The notes beneath the pieces were generated by a model. The model was not told the DNA's origin and did not search any database. It worked only from the letters and a program-made list of their open reading frames with translations. Made by a program: the position numbers and the translations under genes. Positions 21,903 to 29,786 of a stretch of DNA of 64,000 nt are shown one piece after another; position 1 is the first letter of the stretch; each line of letters begins with the position of its first letter. The DNA is from Streptomyces ruber (GTDB lineage Bacteria > Actinomycetota > Actinomycetes > Streptomycetales > Streptomycetaceae): positions 248,001-312,000 of the forward strand of contig NZ_BMQK01000003.1 in NCBI RefSeq assembly GCF_014648075.1. The letters run 5' to 3'.

Positions 21903-22166
21903 TCAGCGGCGGGTGCGCATCCCGTCGAGTGCCGCGACGCCGAGTGCCGCCAGTCCGATCTGGACGAGCCATTCGATCCAGTCGACGCCCCCGGTGTCGG
22001 CCACGCCGAACGCGGTGGCCAGCGCGGTACCGGCCAGGGCGGCGACGATGCCGACCACGATGGTCAGCAGGACGCCGATGTGCTGGCGGCCGGGGACGAC
22101 GAGCCGGCCGAGCACACCGATGACGACGCCGATGACGATGGCACTGATGATGCTGGAGATCTCCAT
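21903..22166 (-). CDS. GlsB/YeaQ/YmgE-type small membrane protein
   Basis: An 87-residue hydrophobic protein with three predicted membrane helices. The start MEISSIISAIVIGVVIGVLGRLV with Gly-rich packing matches the transglycosylase-associated, GlsB/YeaQ/YmgE stress family. The molecular function is unknown; members are often general-stress induced. The ATG at 22166 has GAGGAGGGG upstream. The 235-bp divergent region to the next gene shows no recognisable operator. Confidence 0.8.
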   Translation of the reverse strand: MEISSIISAIVIGVVIGVLGRLVVPGRQHIGVLLTIVVGIVAALAGTALATAFGVADTGGVDWIEWLVQIGLAALGVAALDGMRTRR

Positions 22167-22401
22167 CTCCACCCCTCCTCGCCGGGCCCCCACGCCCGAG
22201 GGCCGCCGTACCGGTGCGTGTGCCCGCTGGACGTGCGGGCAGTCCGTTCCGCTTCCACGACCCGTCCGCGCTGCCGCGCACCCCGCACCGCCCTCCTGCC
22301 CACCCGGCCCCGTGCGGCGGGGCGGGGGAAGCTGGACCCACCAGAGTCCGGGCGCCGCCGTTGCGCGCGCTCACCGCCCCGAGCAACGAGCCGAGGAAGC
22401 C

Positions 22402-22866
22402 ATGGCCGACAAGCCGACCTCCGTGTACGTCCTCTACGTCCGCGGTACGCCCGAGCAGGTCTGGGACGCGCTCACCGACGCCGGCCTGACCGCCGCCTAC
22501 TGGGGTCACTCCAACGTCTCCGACTGGCGTCCGGGCTCCCGCTGGGAGCATGTGCGGACGGACGGCTCGGGCGTCGCCGACGTCGTCGGCACGGTCGTGG
22601 AGAGCGGGCGGCCCACCCGTCTCGTGACCACCTGGGCCGACCCCGCGGACGAGGCCGCGGCGGACCGCCACTCACGGGTCACCTTCGACATCACGCCGCA
22701 CGCCGACATCGTCCGGCTCACCGTCACCCACGAGGACCTGGCCGACGAGGCCGAGCGGGAGCAGGCGGCCGCCGGCTGGGCGGCCGTGCTGTCGAACCTG
22801 AAGACCTTGCTGGAGACGGGCGCCCCGCTCCCCCAGGATCCCTGGAACGTGCCGGCGGGCCAGTAG
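22402..22866 (+). CDS. SRPBCC/AHSA1-type protein
   Basis: A 154-residue START-like protein. VYVLYVRGTPEQVWDALTDAGLTAAYWGH is the classic AHSA1 opening and the HEDLADEAEREQAAAGWAAVLSNLKTLLE-like end is the family C-terminal helix. These proteins bind hydrophobic ligands in a helix-grip fold. Many in Streptomyces pair with ArsR regulators, but none is adjacent here. The ATG at 22402 has a weak GAGGAAG site upstream. Confidence 0.8.
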   Translation: MADKPTSVYVLYVRGTPEQVWDALTDAGLTAAYWGHSNVSDWRPGSRWEHVRTDGSGVADVVGTVVESGRPTRLVTTWADPADEAAADRHSRVTFDITPHADIVRLTVTHEDLADEAEREQAAAGWAAVLSNLKTLLETGAPLPQDPWNVPAGQ

Positions 22867-22951
22867 CGATCACCGTCGCCGCACGGCAGTGGGCCGGTCC
22901 GCCGAACGGACCGGCCCGTCCTTCCCCTCGCGGGTCCTTCCGTCACACCGG

Positions 22952-23392
22952 TTACATGTCGCTCCGTGCACTCTTCGCCGCCGCCCCCGCGCACACCATT
23001 CCCATGAGCAGAGTCAGGGCGCCGACGGCGGCGTTGTTGGCGATGACGCCGGCGTCCGGGTTCCTGCCGACGATCCACGGCGAGATGATCATCCAGATAC
23101 CCATGGCGCACATGGCCCAGCTGAGGCCGTACATCCTTGCCGGGGCGGTGGTGAACCCGATGGCCAGCAGGGATATCGCGATGCCGATGATCAGGTTGTG
23201 CGTCGTGAGGAACGTCTGGTCGGCCGCGAAGTGGACTATCCACGGGGACACGGCGAAGTACAGACCGAGCAGGAAGACCGGTGCGTCCATGAGCGCCACA
23301 TCGCGCCCACCGACCATGCGGGCGTACCTGTCGCGCATCTCGGAGACGTCGGGGTGGCTGGCGATGTCGCTCCTGTACGAGACTCTGGCCAT
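22952..23392 (-). CDS. SPW-repeat membrane protein
   Basis: A 146-residue membrane protein with four predicted helices. The SPW motif occurs twice, in VSPWIVHF and ISPWIVGR, one per two-helix repeat, which defines the family. The first 40 residues are soluble and charged. The function is unknown. The ATG at 23392 has AAGGAG at good distance. A perfect dyad (23443-23458) lies 51 bp upstream. Confidence 0.83.
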   Translation of the reverse strand: MARVSYRSDIASHPDVSEMRDRYARMVGGRDVALMDAPVFLLGLYFAVSPWIVHFAADQTFLTTHNLIIGIAISLLAIGFTTAPARMYGLSWAMCAMGIWMIISPWIVGRNPDAGVIANNAAVGALTLLMGMVCAGAAAKSARSDM

Positions 23393-23442
23393 GGTTCGGC
23401 TCCTTGGTTCTCTCGGCGGGCCTGGCCGTTCTTGGTCCGACG

Positions 23443-23458
23443 CGAGGCAAATGCCTCG
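23443..23458. promoter_or_regulatory. Inverted repeat upstream of the SPW gene
   Basis: CGAGGCA-AA-TGCCTCG is a perfect 7-bp dyad with a 2-bp centre, lying in the leader of the SPW gene and next to an A+T-rich patch (23460-23510) that looks like promoter sequence. It is a candidate operator; the cognate regulator is unknown. Confidence 0.4.
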
Positions 23459-23670
23459 TATATCCATTCTGCTCTTATTGAAGGCTTATGTGTAGCAATG
23501 AACATGACCAGTGACATGATCGGCGAGGCCGGCCGGGCCGGGCCGCCGACGGGGTGGTTTTCCGGCATGGGTTGACATGTCCGCCTGGATCCGGGGCAAG
23601 CGGAGGGAACAGGAGAGGCCGGTTCGAGACGGCGAGTCGAAGATCGACGACGCAGGAGGTGTGCGCCACT

Positions 23671-23838
23671 ATGCGTGCGAAGGTGTTGGAGCGTTTCTCC
23701 GCGGGTGCTCCGAGGGGATCGTGGCCGGCGGAGGAGTACGCGGCCAGGCGCCGTGCCGAGGGTGAACCGGCGACCGTGGTGATGGACATGGAGTCCGACG
23801 CCTTCCTCGTGGTGGTCCCCACACGCGACGACGACTGA
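23671..23838 (+). CDS. Small hypothetical protein (55 aa)
   Basis: A 55-residue acidic-ended protein (ends in TRDDD) with no recognised domain. Support for being real: an AGGAGG site 11 nt before the ATG, strong third-position G/C bias, and a divergent arrangement with the SPW gene. The central VVMDMESDAFLVVV strand pattern suggests a small folded unit. I do not recognise a function. Confidence 0.55.
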   Translation: MRAKVLERFSAGAPRGSWPAEEYAARRRAEGEPATVVMDMESDAFLVVVPTRDDD

Positions 23839-24019
23839 CCTGCCCACCGCCGGCCGCCTCCGAGCGGCCGGCGCACACGACGTGCGTGGTGCGGCCGTAC
23901 GCATGACCACCGGCCGGCCGCGCAGCAGCCGCGTGGCACGGAGCCCTCGGACCGCGGGAATCCACGCGGGCTGCGAGATGCGCATGCTGGTCCGGGATGC
24001 GGGAACGGCCGGGTGTTCC

Positions 24020-24048
24020 TTGACCGGCCGGTCGGGGGCTGCCACGAT
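24020..24048 (+). promoter_or_regulatory. Promoter of the sulfonate-operon leader
   Basis: TTGACC (24020-24025), a 17-nt spacer and CACGAT (24043-24048) lie so that the start site falls 7 nt downstream, at the ATG of the leader peptide. The transcript should therefore be leaderless. Confidence 0.55.
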
Positions 24049-24055
24049 CAGGGAC

Positions 24056-24139
24056 ATGATGATGCGACTGGACCTCACGCGGCGACGCCACGTCGACCTC
24101 GTCCGTGTCTCCAGCGCCTCCTGTCGTACCGCGGCCTGA
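24056..24139 (+). CDS. Cysteine-containing sulfur leader peptide (27 aa)
   Basis: A 27-residue peptide starting with three Met codons and ending in RRRHVDLVRVSSASCRTAA. This RRRHVDL...C pattern is that of the short putative leader peptides found before sulfur-assimilation genes in streptomycetes. In mycobacteria, leaderless Cys-rich upstream ORFs act as cysteine-responsive attenuators. Here it lies 233 bp before an FMN reductase/SfnB/SsuD operon and directly behind a promoter that would make it leaderless. Ribosome slowing at its single Cys codon is the likely sensing step, which is inference. It is too short to be an ordinary gene call. Confidence 0.72.
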   Translation: MMMRLDLTRRRHVDLVRVSSASCRTAA

Positions 24140-24190
24140 ATCCCCTCGTTCCGCCGCCCGCTCCCCACGGTCCCAGCCGCTCGCCTCGTT

Positions 24191-24223
24191 CGTGCTCGCG
24201 CCGCCCCGGGCCGTGCGAGCACG
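24191..24223 (+). promoter_or_regulatory. Candidate attenuator hairpin
   Basis: CGTGCTCGC (24191-24199) and GCGAGCACG (24215-24223) form a perfect 9-bp stem with a 15-nt loop in the 233-bp leader between the Cys peptide and the FMN reductase gene. It could be the terminator or anti-terminator arm of a cysteine-responsive switch. The rest of the leader shows nothing else clear except the AGAAGAGGA ribosome-binding site. Confidence 0.4.
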
Positions 24224-24372
24224 TCCGCGCGTGCGTCGGATCCCACCGCCTGTCCGGCCGTCCGGACCCACATCACCGCCACGGGTTCGCCGTGCCCTTC
24301 GCGGATCGACGGACCGCCCGTACGCGCCCGAGCGCCCGCCGTGCCGCTCCCTCCCAGAAGAGGACCAGAACC

Positions 24373-24927
24373 ATGGCCACCGTCCTGTCCGTCTCCGGCA
24401 GCCCCTCCGTCTCCTCCCGCACCGCCCGTCTCGTGCGCCACCTGGACGCCCGTCTCGCCGCCCAGGGCCACGAGGTGGTCCCGCTCGACATCCGCACCGT
24501 CCCGGCCGAGGCCCTGCTCGGCGCCGACTTCCGGCACCCGGCGATCGTCGAGGCCGCCGAGCTCTTCGCACACGCCGACGGCGTCGTCGTCGCCACCCCC
24601 GTCTACAAGGCCTCCTACTCGGGCGTCCTCAAGGCGCTCCTCGACCTGCTGCCGCAGTACGCCCTCACCGGCAAGACCGTGCTGCCGCTCGCCACCGGCG
24701 GCAGCACCGCGCACGTCCTCGCCATCGACTACGCGCTCCGCCCCGTGCTCAACTCCATGGGCGCGGCGCACATCGTGCAGGGCTGGTTCACCCTCGACAA
24801 GGACATCACCACCCACGACGACGGCTCCGTCACCGTCGCCCCGGAAGCGGCCGAGGCGCTGACCCGGGTCGTCGACCAGTTCTCGGCGGCGCTCGGCGGT
24901 GTCCCGCTCCTGGCCGCGGCGGGCTGA
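24373..24927 (+). CDS. ssuE: NADPH-dependent FMN reductase (SsuE-like)
   Basis: A 184-residue flavodoxin-fold reductase. The SVSGSPSVSSRTARLVRHL start is the phosphate-binding region, and TPVYKASYSGVLKALLDLLPQ is the SsuE/MsuE signature. It supplies reduced FMN to the two-component monooxygenase encoded two genes downstream. The ATG at 24373 has AGAAGAGGA upstream. The stop lies 4 bp before the next start, so it is cotranscribed with the SfnB-like gene. Control is probably by the Cys leader peptide upstream. Symbol by family; the exact sulfonate is unknown. Confidence 0.88.
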   Translation: MATVLSVSGSPSVSSRTARLVRHLDARLAAQGHEVVPLDIRTVPAEALLGADFRHPAIVEAAELFAHADGVVVATPVYKASYSGVLKALLDLLPQYALTGKTVLPLATGGSTAHVLAIDYALRPVLNSMGAAHIVQGWFTLDKDITTHDDGSVTVAPEAAEALTRVVDQFSAALGGVPLLAAAG

Positions 24928-24931
24928 CACC

Positions 24932-26143
24932 ATGAGTGAACGATCCGCCGCCGGGCCCGCGAAGGTCATCGCCGACGACGTCGAGGCCCTGGGCGTCGCG
25001 AGGAGCCTCGCCGAGGAGTTCCGTGCGGGAGCGTCCGCGCGGGACGCCGAGCGCCGGCTGCCCCGGGCCGAACTGGACCGCCTGTCCGCCTCCGGACTGC
25101 TCGCGGTCACCGTTCCCGCCGAGTACGGGGGAGCGGACGTGACGCAGGGGACCCTCGCGGAGATCTTCCGGCTGCTGGCCGCGGCCGACGCCAGCCTCGC
25201 CCAGATCCCGCAGAGCCACTTCGTGTACGTCAACGTCATCCGCCGTCAGGGGACGCACGCGCAGCGGGAGTTCTTCTTCGGCGAGGTGCTCGCCGGGCGC
25301 CGCTTCGGCAACGCCCAGTCGGAGGCGGGCACGCAGCACGTCCAGGACATCCGCACACGCCTCACGCCCCGCCTCGACGGCTCGTACACCCTCACCGGCG
25401 TCAAGCACTACTCCACCGGCGCGCTCTTCGCGGACTGGATCCCGGTCCTCGCCCGCGAGGGTGGCGGGGACGGCGCCCTGCACGTCGCGTACGTGCCGCG
25501 CGGCGCCGACGGGGTCACCGTCGTGGACGACTGGGACGGCATGGGACAGCGCACGACGGCCAGCGGCACGGTCCGCCTGGAGGACGTGCGCGTACCCGCC
25601 GACCGGGTCCTCCCGCACCACCTCACCTTCCAGGGCCCTCAACTGCACGGCGCCGTCGCCCAGTTGCTGCACGCGGCGATCGACGCGGGCATCGCCGGCG
25701 GCGCCCTCGCGGAGGCGGCCGAGTTCGTCCGTACGAAGACCAGGCCGTGGTTCGAGGCGGGCGTCGACAGCGCCGCCGATGACCCGCTGCTCGTCCAGCG
25801 CTTCGGTGAACTCGCCGTCCGGGTGCGGGCGTCCGAGGCGCTGCTCGGCGTGGCCGCCCGGCAGGTCGACGCCGCCCGCGCCGACCTGACCGACGACAGC
25901 GCGGCCGAGGCCTCGATCGCCGTGGCCGCCGCGAAGGCGCACGCGGCGGCCACCGCCGTGGAGGTGGCGGGCGCCCTCTTCGAGGTGGCGGGCACCCGCT
26001 CGGCGCTGAACTCCCTCAACCTGCACCGCCACTGGCGCGACGCCCGGATCCACACCCTCCACGACCCATCCCGCTGGAAGATCCAGCACATCGGGCGGTA
26101 CGTGCTGAACGGCACCCGGCCGCCCCGCCACGGCCTGCTCTGA
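24932..26143 (+). CDS. SfnB-like acyl-CoA-dehydrogenase-family monooxygenase
   Basis: A 403-residue protein of the acyl-CoA dehydrogenase fold, close to the SfnB/DszC branch that works with reduced flavin in sulfur scavenging. FPSEYGGADVTQG-like text (VPAEYGGADVTQGTL), the QSHFVYVNVI loop and the C-terminal LHRHWRDARIHTLHDPSRWK segment match that branch. Likely reaction: FMNH2-dependent oxygenation of an organosulfur compound such as a sulfone. The start at 24932, 4 bp after ssuE, is preferred over upstream in-frame codons. It sits between the reductase and the SsuD-like gene, as in other sulfur islands. Confidence 0.82.
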   Translation: MSERSAAGPAKVIADDVEALGVARSLAEEFRAGASARDAERRLPRAELDRLSASGLLAVTVPAEYGGADVTQGTLAEIFRLLAAADASLAQIPQSHFVYVNVIRRQGTHAQREFFFGEVLAGRRFGNAQSEAGTQHVQDIRTRLTPRLDGSYTLTGVKHYSTGALFADWIPVLAREGGGDGALHVAYVPRGADGVTVVDDWDGMGQRTTASGTVRLEDVRVPADRVLPHHLTFQGPQLHGAVAQLLHAAIDAGIAGGALAEAAEFVRTKTRPWFEAGVDSAADDPLLVQRFGELAVRVRASEALLGVAARQVDAARADLTDDSAAEASIAVAAAKAHAAATAVEVAGALFEVAGTRSALNSLNLHRHWRDARIHTLHDPSRWKIQHIGRYVLNGTRPPRHGLL

Positions 26144-26206
26144 CGCCCCGCCCCCGAGAACAAGAACTCGTCACGGACGTGCCGACGTCCCGGATCGGAG
26201 ACCCCC

Positions 26207-27361
26207 GTGTCCCTCACCTTCCACTGGTTCCTGCCGACCAACGGCGACAGCCGTGACGTCGTCGGCGGCGGTCACGGCACCCCGGCCACCGCCACCGGCC
26301 GGGACCGGCCGCCCACGGTCGCCTACCTCGGCCAGATCGCCCGCGCCGCCGAGAACCTCGGCTTCGTCGGCGCGCTCACCCCGACCGGCGCCTGGTGCGA
26401 GGACGCGTGGCTGACGACGGCGATGGTCAGCCAGCACACGGAACGGCTGAAGTTCCTGATCGCGTTCCGGCCCGGTTTCCTCTCACCCACGCTCGCCGCG
26501 CAGATGGCGTCCACCTTCCAGCGGCAGACCGGCGGGCGGCTGCTGCTCAACGTCGTCACCGGCGGCGAGAGCCACGAGCAGCGGGCCTACGGCGACTTCC
26601 TCGACAAGGACGCGCGCTACCGCCGTACCGGAGAGTTCCTGCGGATCGTGCGCGAACTGTGGGACGGGAAGACGGTCGACCTGGCGGGGGAGCACCTCCG
26701 GGTCGAGGACGCCCGGCTCGCCCGGCTGCCCGACCCGGTCCCCGAGGTGTACTTCGGCGGCTCCTCGCCCGCCGCCGCCGAGGTCGCCGCGCGCCACGTG
26801 GACGTCTACCTCACCTGGGGCGAGCCGCCCGCCCAGGTCGCCGGGAAGATCGCCCGGATCAGGGAGCTCGCGGCGCGCAAGGGCCGTACCCTGCGCTTCG
26901 GCATCCGGCTGCACGTCATCACCCGCGACACCGCCGCGCAGGCCTGGACCGAGGCGAACCGGCTGCTCGACGGCTTCGGCCCGGAGACCGTGAAGGCGGT
27001 GCAGGCCGGGCTGGCCCGCAGCGAGTCCGAGGGCCAGCGGCGCATGCTCGCCCTGCACGACGGCGGTACCCGCGACCTCCGCTCCCTGGAGATCCACCCC
27101 AATCTGTGGGCGGGCATCGGCCTCGTCCGCGGCGGCGCCGGCACCGCCCTCGTCGGCAGCCACGACGAGGTCGCCGACCGCATCGAGGAGTATCACGCCC
27201 TCGGCATCGACGAGTTCGTCCTGTCCGGCTATCCGCACCTGGAGGAGGCGTACTGGTTCGGCGAGGGCGTGCTGCCGCGGCTGGCCGCGCGGGGCGTGTG
27301 GCGGCACCCGGACGAGCGGCGGGGCGTTCCGGCGGCGGCCCAGGTGCCGTTCGCGAGCTGA
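26207..27361 (+). CDS. FMNH2-dependent alkanesulfonate monooxygenase (SsuD-like)
   Basis: A 384-residue luciferase-like flavin monooxygenase. FHWFLPTNGDSRD at the start, FRPGFLSPTLAAQMASTFQ and GRLLLNVVTGG in the middle, and GTALVGSHDEVADRIEEY near the end match SsuD closely. It cleaves the C-S bond of alkanesulfonates with FMNH2 and O2, releasing sulfite. Reductant would come from the SsuE-like protein two genes upstream. The GTG at 26207 has CGGAG upstream. No sulfonate ABC importer is seen in the window. Confidence 0.87.
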   Translation: MSLTFHWFLPTNGDSRDVVGGGHGTPATATGRDRPPTVAYLGQIARAAENLGFVGALTPTGAWCEDAWLTTAMVSQHTERLKFLIAFRPGFLSPTLAAQMASTFQRQTGGRLLLNVVTGGESHEQRAYGDFLDKDARYRRTGEFLRIVRELWDGKTVDLAGEHLRVEDARLARLPDPVPEVYFGGSSPAAAEVAARHVDVYLTWGEPPAQVAGKIARIRELAARKGRTLRFGIRLHVITRDTAAQAWTEANRLLDGFGPETVKAVQAGLARSESEGQRRMLALHDGGTRDLRSLEIHPNLWAGIGLVRGGAGTALVGSHDEVADRIEEYHALGIDEFVLSGYPHLEEAYWFGEGVLPRLAARGVWRHPDERRGVPAAAQVPFAS

Positions 27362-27362
27362 G

Positions 27363-27425
27363 GTTCCGCCGGTCGCCCGGTGCGTGTGTCCGGTGCGGTC
27401 CCGCCCCGGCCGGCCGCGGCGGAAC
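27363..27425. terminator. Weak long-loop hairpin after the ssuD-like gene
   Basis: GTTCCGCCG (27363-27371) can pair with CGGCGGAAC (27417-27425), enclosing a long G+C-rich loop that has its own smaller stems. It lies between two convergent genes. Only moderately convincing. Confidence 0.3.
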
Positions 27426-27452
27426 TGCACAGCGAGACGGTCCCGCGCCCCC

Positions 27453-28508
27453 TCAGCACGCGGCCAGCGTGCCGAGGTGGGCCCGGCGCACCTCGGCCGT
27501 CTGGCCCTGGACCAGCAGGAACATCCCCTCGCGCGCCAGCCGCTGCGCGCGGCTCGTGAGGGCCAGGGACCGGCCGCCCCCGGCGACGACCGCTGCGGTC
27601 GTCGCCGCGCGCATCAGGTCGTACGCGCGCGTCTTGAGGAACAGCCGCTCCTCGACGCGCTCGTGCGGCACCGGGTGGACCGCCAGTCCGTACGCCCGGC
27701 GCCGCACCTCGTCGACGGCGGCCCGCAGGGAACGCGCGGTCTCCTTCGCCTCCGGGTCCGGGAACTCCTCCAGCAGCGCCAGCGCCGCGCAGGTGAGGCC
27801 GAGGACGGCCGGGGAGGCGTTGGTGTTCCTGGGCAGGTCGGTCCGCGCGAACTCCTCGCGCGGGGTGCGCAGCACGACCGCCTCCTCGTCCAGCCACAGC
27901 CCGTCGAGCTCCAGCGAGACCGTCTGGGCCGCGGTGAGCGCCGCCAGCCGCATCGGGGCCGACGCACGCACGCCCGGCTGCTCGCGGGCCTCGGTGAACG
28001 CGAACACCACCTCGTCCGCGTCGGTCACCCCGGCGAGCAGCATCACGTCGTTCAGGCCCCAGCCCGTGTACCACGGCACCACGCCGTCGAAGCGCCAGCC
28101 GCCCCGCTCGGCCCGCGCGCGCACCGGAACCCGGGGGAAGGCGCGGACGTGCGCGAACGCGATCCCGGCCAGCAGTTCACCGCTCGCCAGGGGCCGCAGC
28201 AGCCGGTCCCGCACGGGCCGTCGCGAGCCCGCCAGCATCCTCACGGGAGTGTGGTGCTGGGTCTGCACGAACCACGTCGAACAGCACGCTCCGGCCAGGA
28301 TCTCGGCGACCTCCAGGGTCACCGCCGGGGGCGCGTCCGCCCCTCCGTGCTCCACCGGCGCGCTCAGCCCGAGCAGCCCCGACCGTTTCAGGACATCGAG
28401 GTGGCCGGCGGGGACGCCTTCCTGGTCGACCCGCTCGGCGTGCGGTGCGAACACCTCGTCCGCGAGCTGCCGGGCGCGGCGGACGAGGGGGTGGGGTGCG
28501 GTGGTCAT
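27453..28508 (-). CDS. Acyl-CoA-dehydrogenase-like flavoprotein
   Basis: A 351-residue protein of the acyl-CoA dehydrogenase superfamily. The LGLSAPVEHGGADAPP segment corresponds to the family N-terminal domain, and the FDGVVPWYTGWGLNDVMLLAG stretch to the middle beta domain. It lacks an obvious catalytic Glu and is shorter than true acyl-CoA dehydrogenases (about 380), so a flavin-dependent monooxygenase or desulfurisation role is possible given the convergent sulfur operon. The ATG at 28508 has GGGGAG 10 nt upstream if counted through a second ATG at 28517. Its promoter region borders the chitinase promoter. Confidence 0.72.
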   Translation of the reverse strand: MTTAPHPLVRRARQLADEVFAPHAERVDQEGVPAGHLDVLKRSGLLGLSAPVEHGGADAPPAVTLEVAEILAGACCSTWFVQTQHHTPVRMLAGSRRPVRDRLLRPLASGELLAGIAFAHVRAFPRVPVRARAERGGWRFDGVVPWYTGWGLNDVMLLAGVTDADEVVFAFTEAREQPGVRASAPMRLAALTAAQTVSLELDGLWLDEEAVVLRTPREEFARTDLPRNTNASPAVLGLTCAALALLEEFPDPEAKETARSLRAAVDEVRRRAYGLAVHPVPHERVEERLFLKTRAYDLMRAATTAAVVAGGGRSLALTSRAQRLAREGMFLLVQGQTAEVRRAHLGTLAAC

Positions 28509-28566
28509 GCGGCGCATTCTCCCCGGGCGACGACGCGTGCACGCTTCGGCCACGCGGGCTTCACAG

Positions 28567-28612
28567 TTGACTGGTCTACACCCTTGACTGGTACAGACCA
28601 AAGCGGTTGAGT
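28567..28612 (+). promoter_or_regulatory. Chitinase promoter with two DasR-like boxes
   Basis: Two direct repeats, ACTGGTCTACACCC (28570-28583) and ACTGGTACAGACCA (28587-28600), are spaced 17 bp apart. Both resemble the DasR operator core TGGTCTAGACCA and the paired direct repeats known from streptomycete chitinase promoters. The second overlaps TTGACT (28584-28589), which has TTGAGT (28607-28612) 17 nt downstream as a possible -10. Expected behaviour: repression by DasR, relief by glucosamine phosphate. Confidence 0.7.
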
Positions 28613-28743
28613 GTGCCTGCACCGACCCCCACCACGGCCGTTCCCCCACCATGCCGTGGCCGGCTCGTCCGGCACGTGCGCACGGGGCCTCTCCGTCCTG
28701 CCCGGACGGGACGCGGCCGCGAACCGTGAAGGAGTCTGCTCCC

Positions 28744-29652
28744 ATGCCGAAACTGAGACGCCGCCTCTCCGCCGTGCTCACCGCGCTGCTCATCGGCACC
28801 GCCGCGCCGCTGGTCCTGCCCGCCCAGCCCGCGGCCGCCGCGCCCTGTTCGAGCTACCCGAACTGGGTCGCCGGCCAGTGGTACAACGCCGGTGACGTCG
28901 TCCGGTACACCGACGGCAAGGCGTACATCGCCGAGCACGGCAACCCGGGCTACGACCCGATCATCAGCACCTGGTACTGGGAACCGTACGCCTGCGACGG
29001 CGGCAGCAACCCGGGCAATCCCGGCAACCCCTCCGGGTTCGTCGTGAGCGAGGCCCAGTTCAACCAGATGTTCCCGAACCGGAACTCGTTCTACACGTAC
29101 AGCGGCCTCACGGCGGCCCTCAGCGCCTACCCGGCCTTCGCCAACACGGGCGACGACGCGCTGAAGAGGCGGGAGGCCGCGGCCTTCCTCGCCAACGTCA
29201 GCCACGAGACCGGCGGGCTCGTCCACGTCGTGGAGCAGAACCAGGCCAACTACCCGCACTACTGCGACTGGAGCCAGCCCTACGGCTGCCCGGCCGGCCA
29301 GGCCGCCTACTACGGCCGCGGCCCCATCCAGCTCAGCTGGAACTTCAACTACAAGGCGGCCGGTGACGCGCTCGGCATCGACCTGCTGGGCAACCCCTGG
29401 CTGGTGCAGAACGACTCGTCCGTGGCCTGGAAGACCGCCCTGTGGTACTGGAACACCCAGACCGGTCCGGGCACGATGACCGGCCACAACGCCATCGTCA
29501 ACGGCGCGGGCTTCGGCGAGACCATCCGCAGCATCAACGGCTCCATCGAGTGCAACGGCGGCAACCCGGCACAGGTGCAGAGCCGCGTCGACAACTTCCA
29601 GCGGTTCACGCAGATCCTCGGAACCACACCGGGCGGCAACCTCTACTGCTGA
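28744..29652 (+). CDS. Secreted GH19 chitinase with CBM5/12 domain
   Basis: A 302-residue secreted enzyme. Order: a basic signal peptide (1-34, AxA site at AAAA), a chitin-binding CBM5/12-like domain (about 36-83, WVAGQWYNAGDVVRYTDGKA), a short Gly/Asn/Pro linker (86-97), then the GH19 domain to the end. The catalytic Glu155 lies in SHETGG. It hydrolyses chitin with inversion and also acts against fungal walls. The ATG at 28744 has GAAGGAG upstream. Paired DasR-like boxes upstream fit the usual control of chitinases. Confidence 0.93.
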   Translation: MPKLRRRLSAVLTALLIGTAAPLVLPAQPAAAAPCSSYPNWVAGQWYNAGDVVRYTDGKAYIAEHGNPGYDPIISTWYWEPYACDGGSNPGNPGNPSGFVVSEAQFNQMFPNRNSFYTYSGLTAALSAYPAFANTGDDALKRREAAAFLANVSHETGGLVHVVEQNQANYPHYCDWSQPYGCPAGQAAYYGRGPIQLSWNFNYKAAGDALGIDLLGNPWLVQNDSSVAWKTALWYWNTQTGPGTMTGHNAIVNGAGFGETIRSINGSIECNGGNPAQVQSRVDNFQRFTQILGTTPGGNLYC

Positions 29653-29786
29653 CGGCGGACGGCGGCCCGTGGTGTCATGCACCTGACCGGGATGACCGAC
29701 CGGAACTGGTCCTCCGGCCCGAACCGGCCCTCCGACCTGAACCGGTCTCCCCCCACCGGTCGCCGACCCCACCGAAGGGCACCGTG

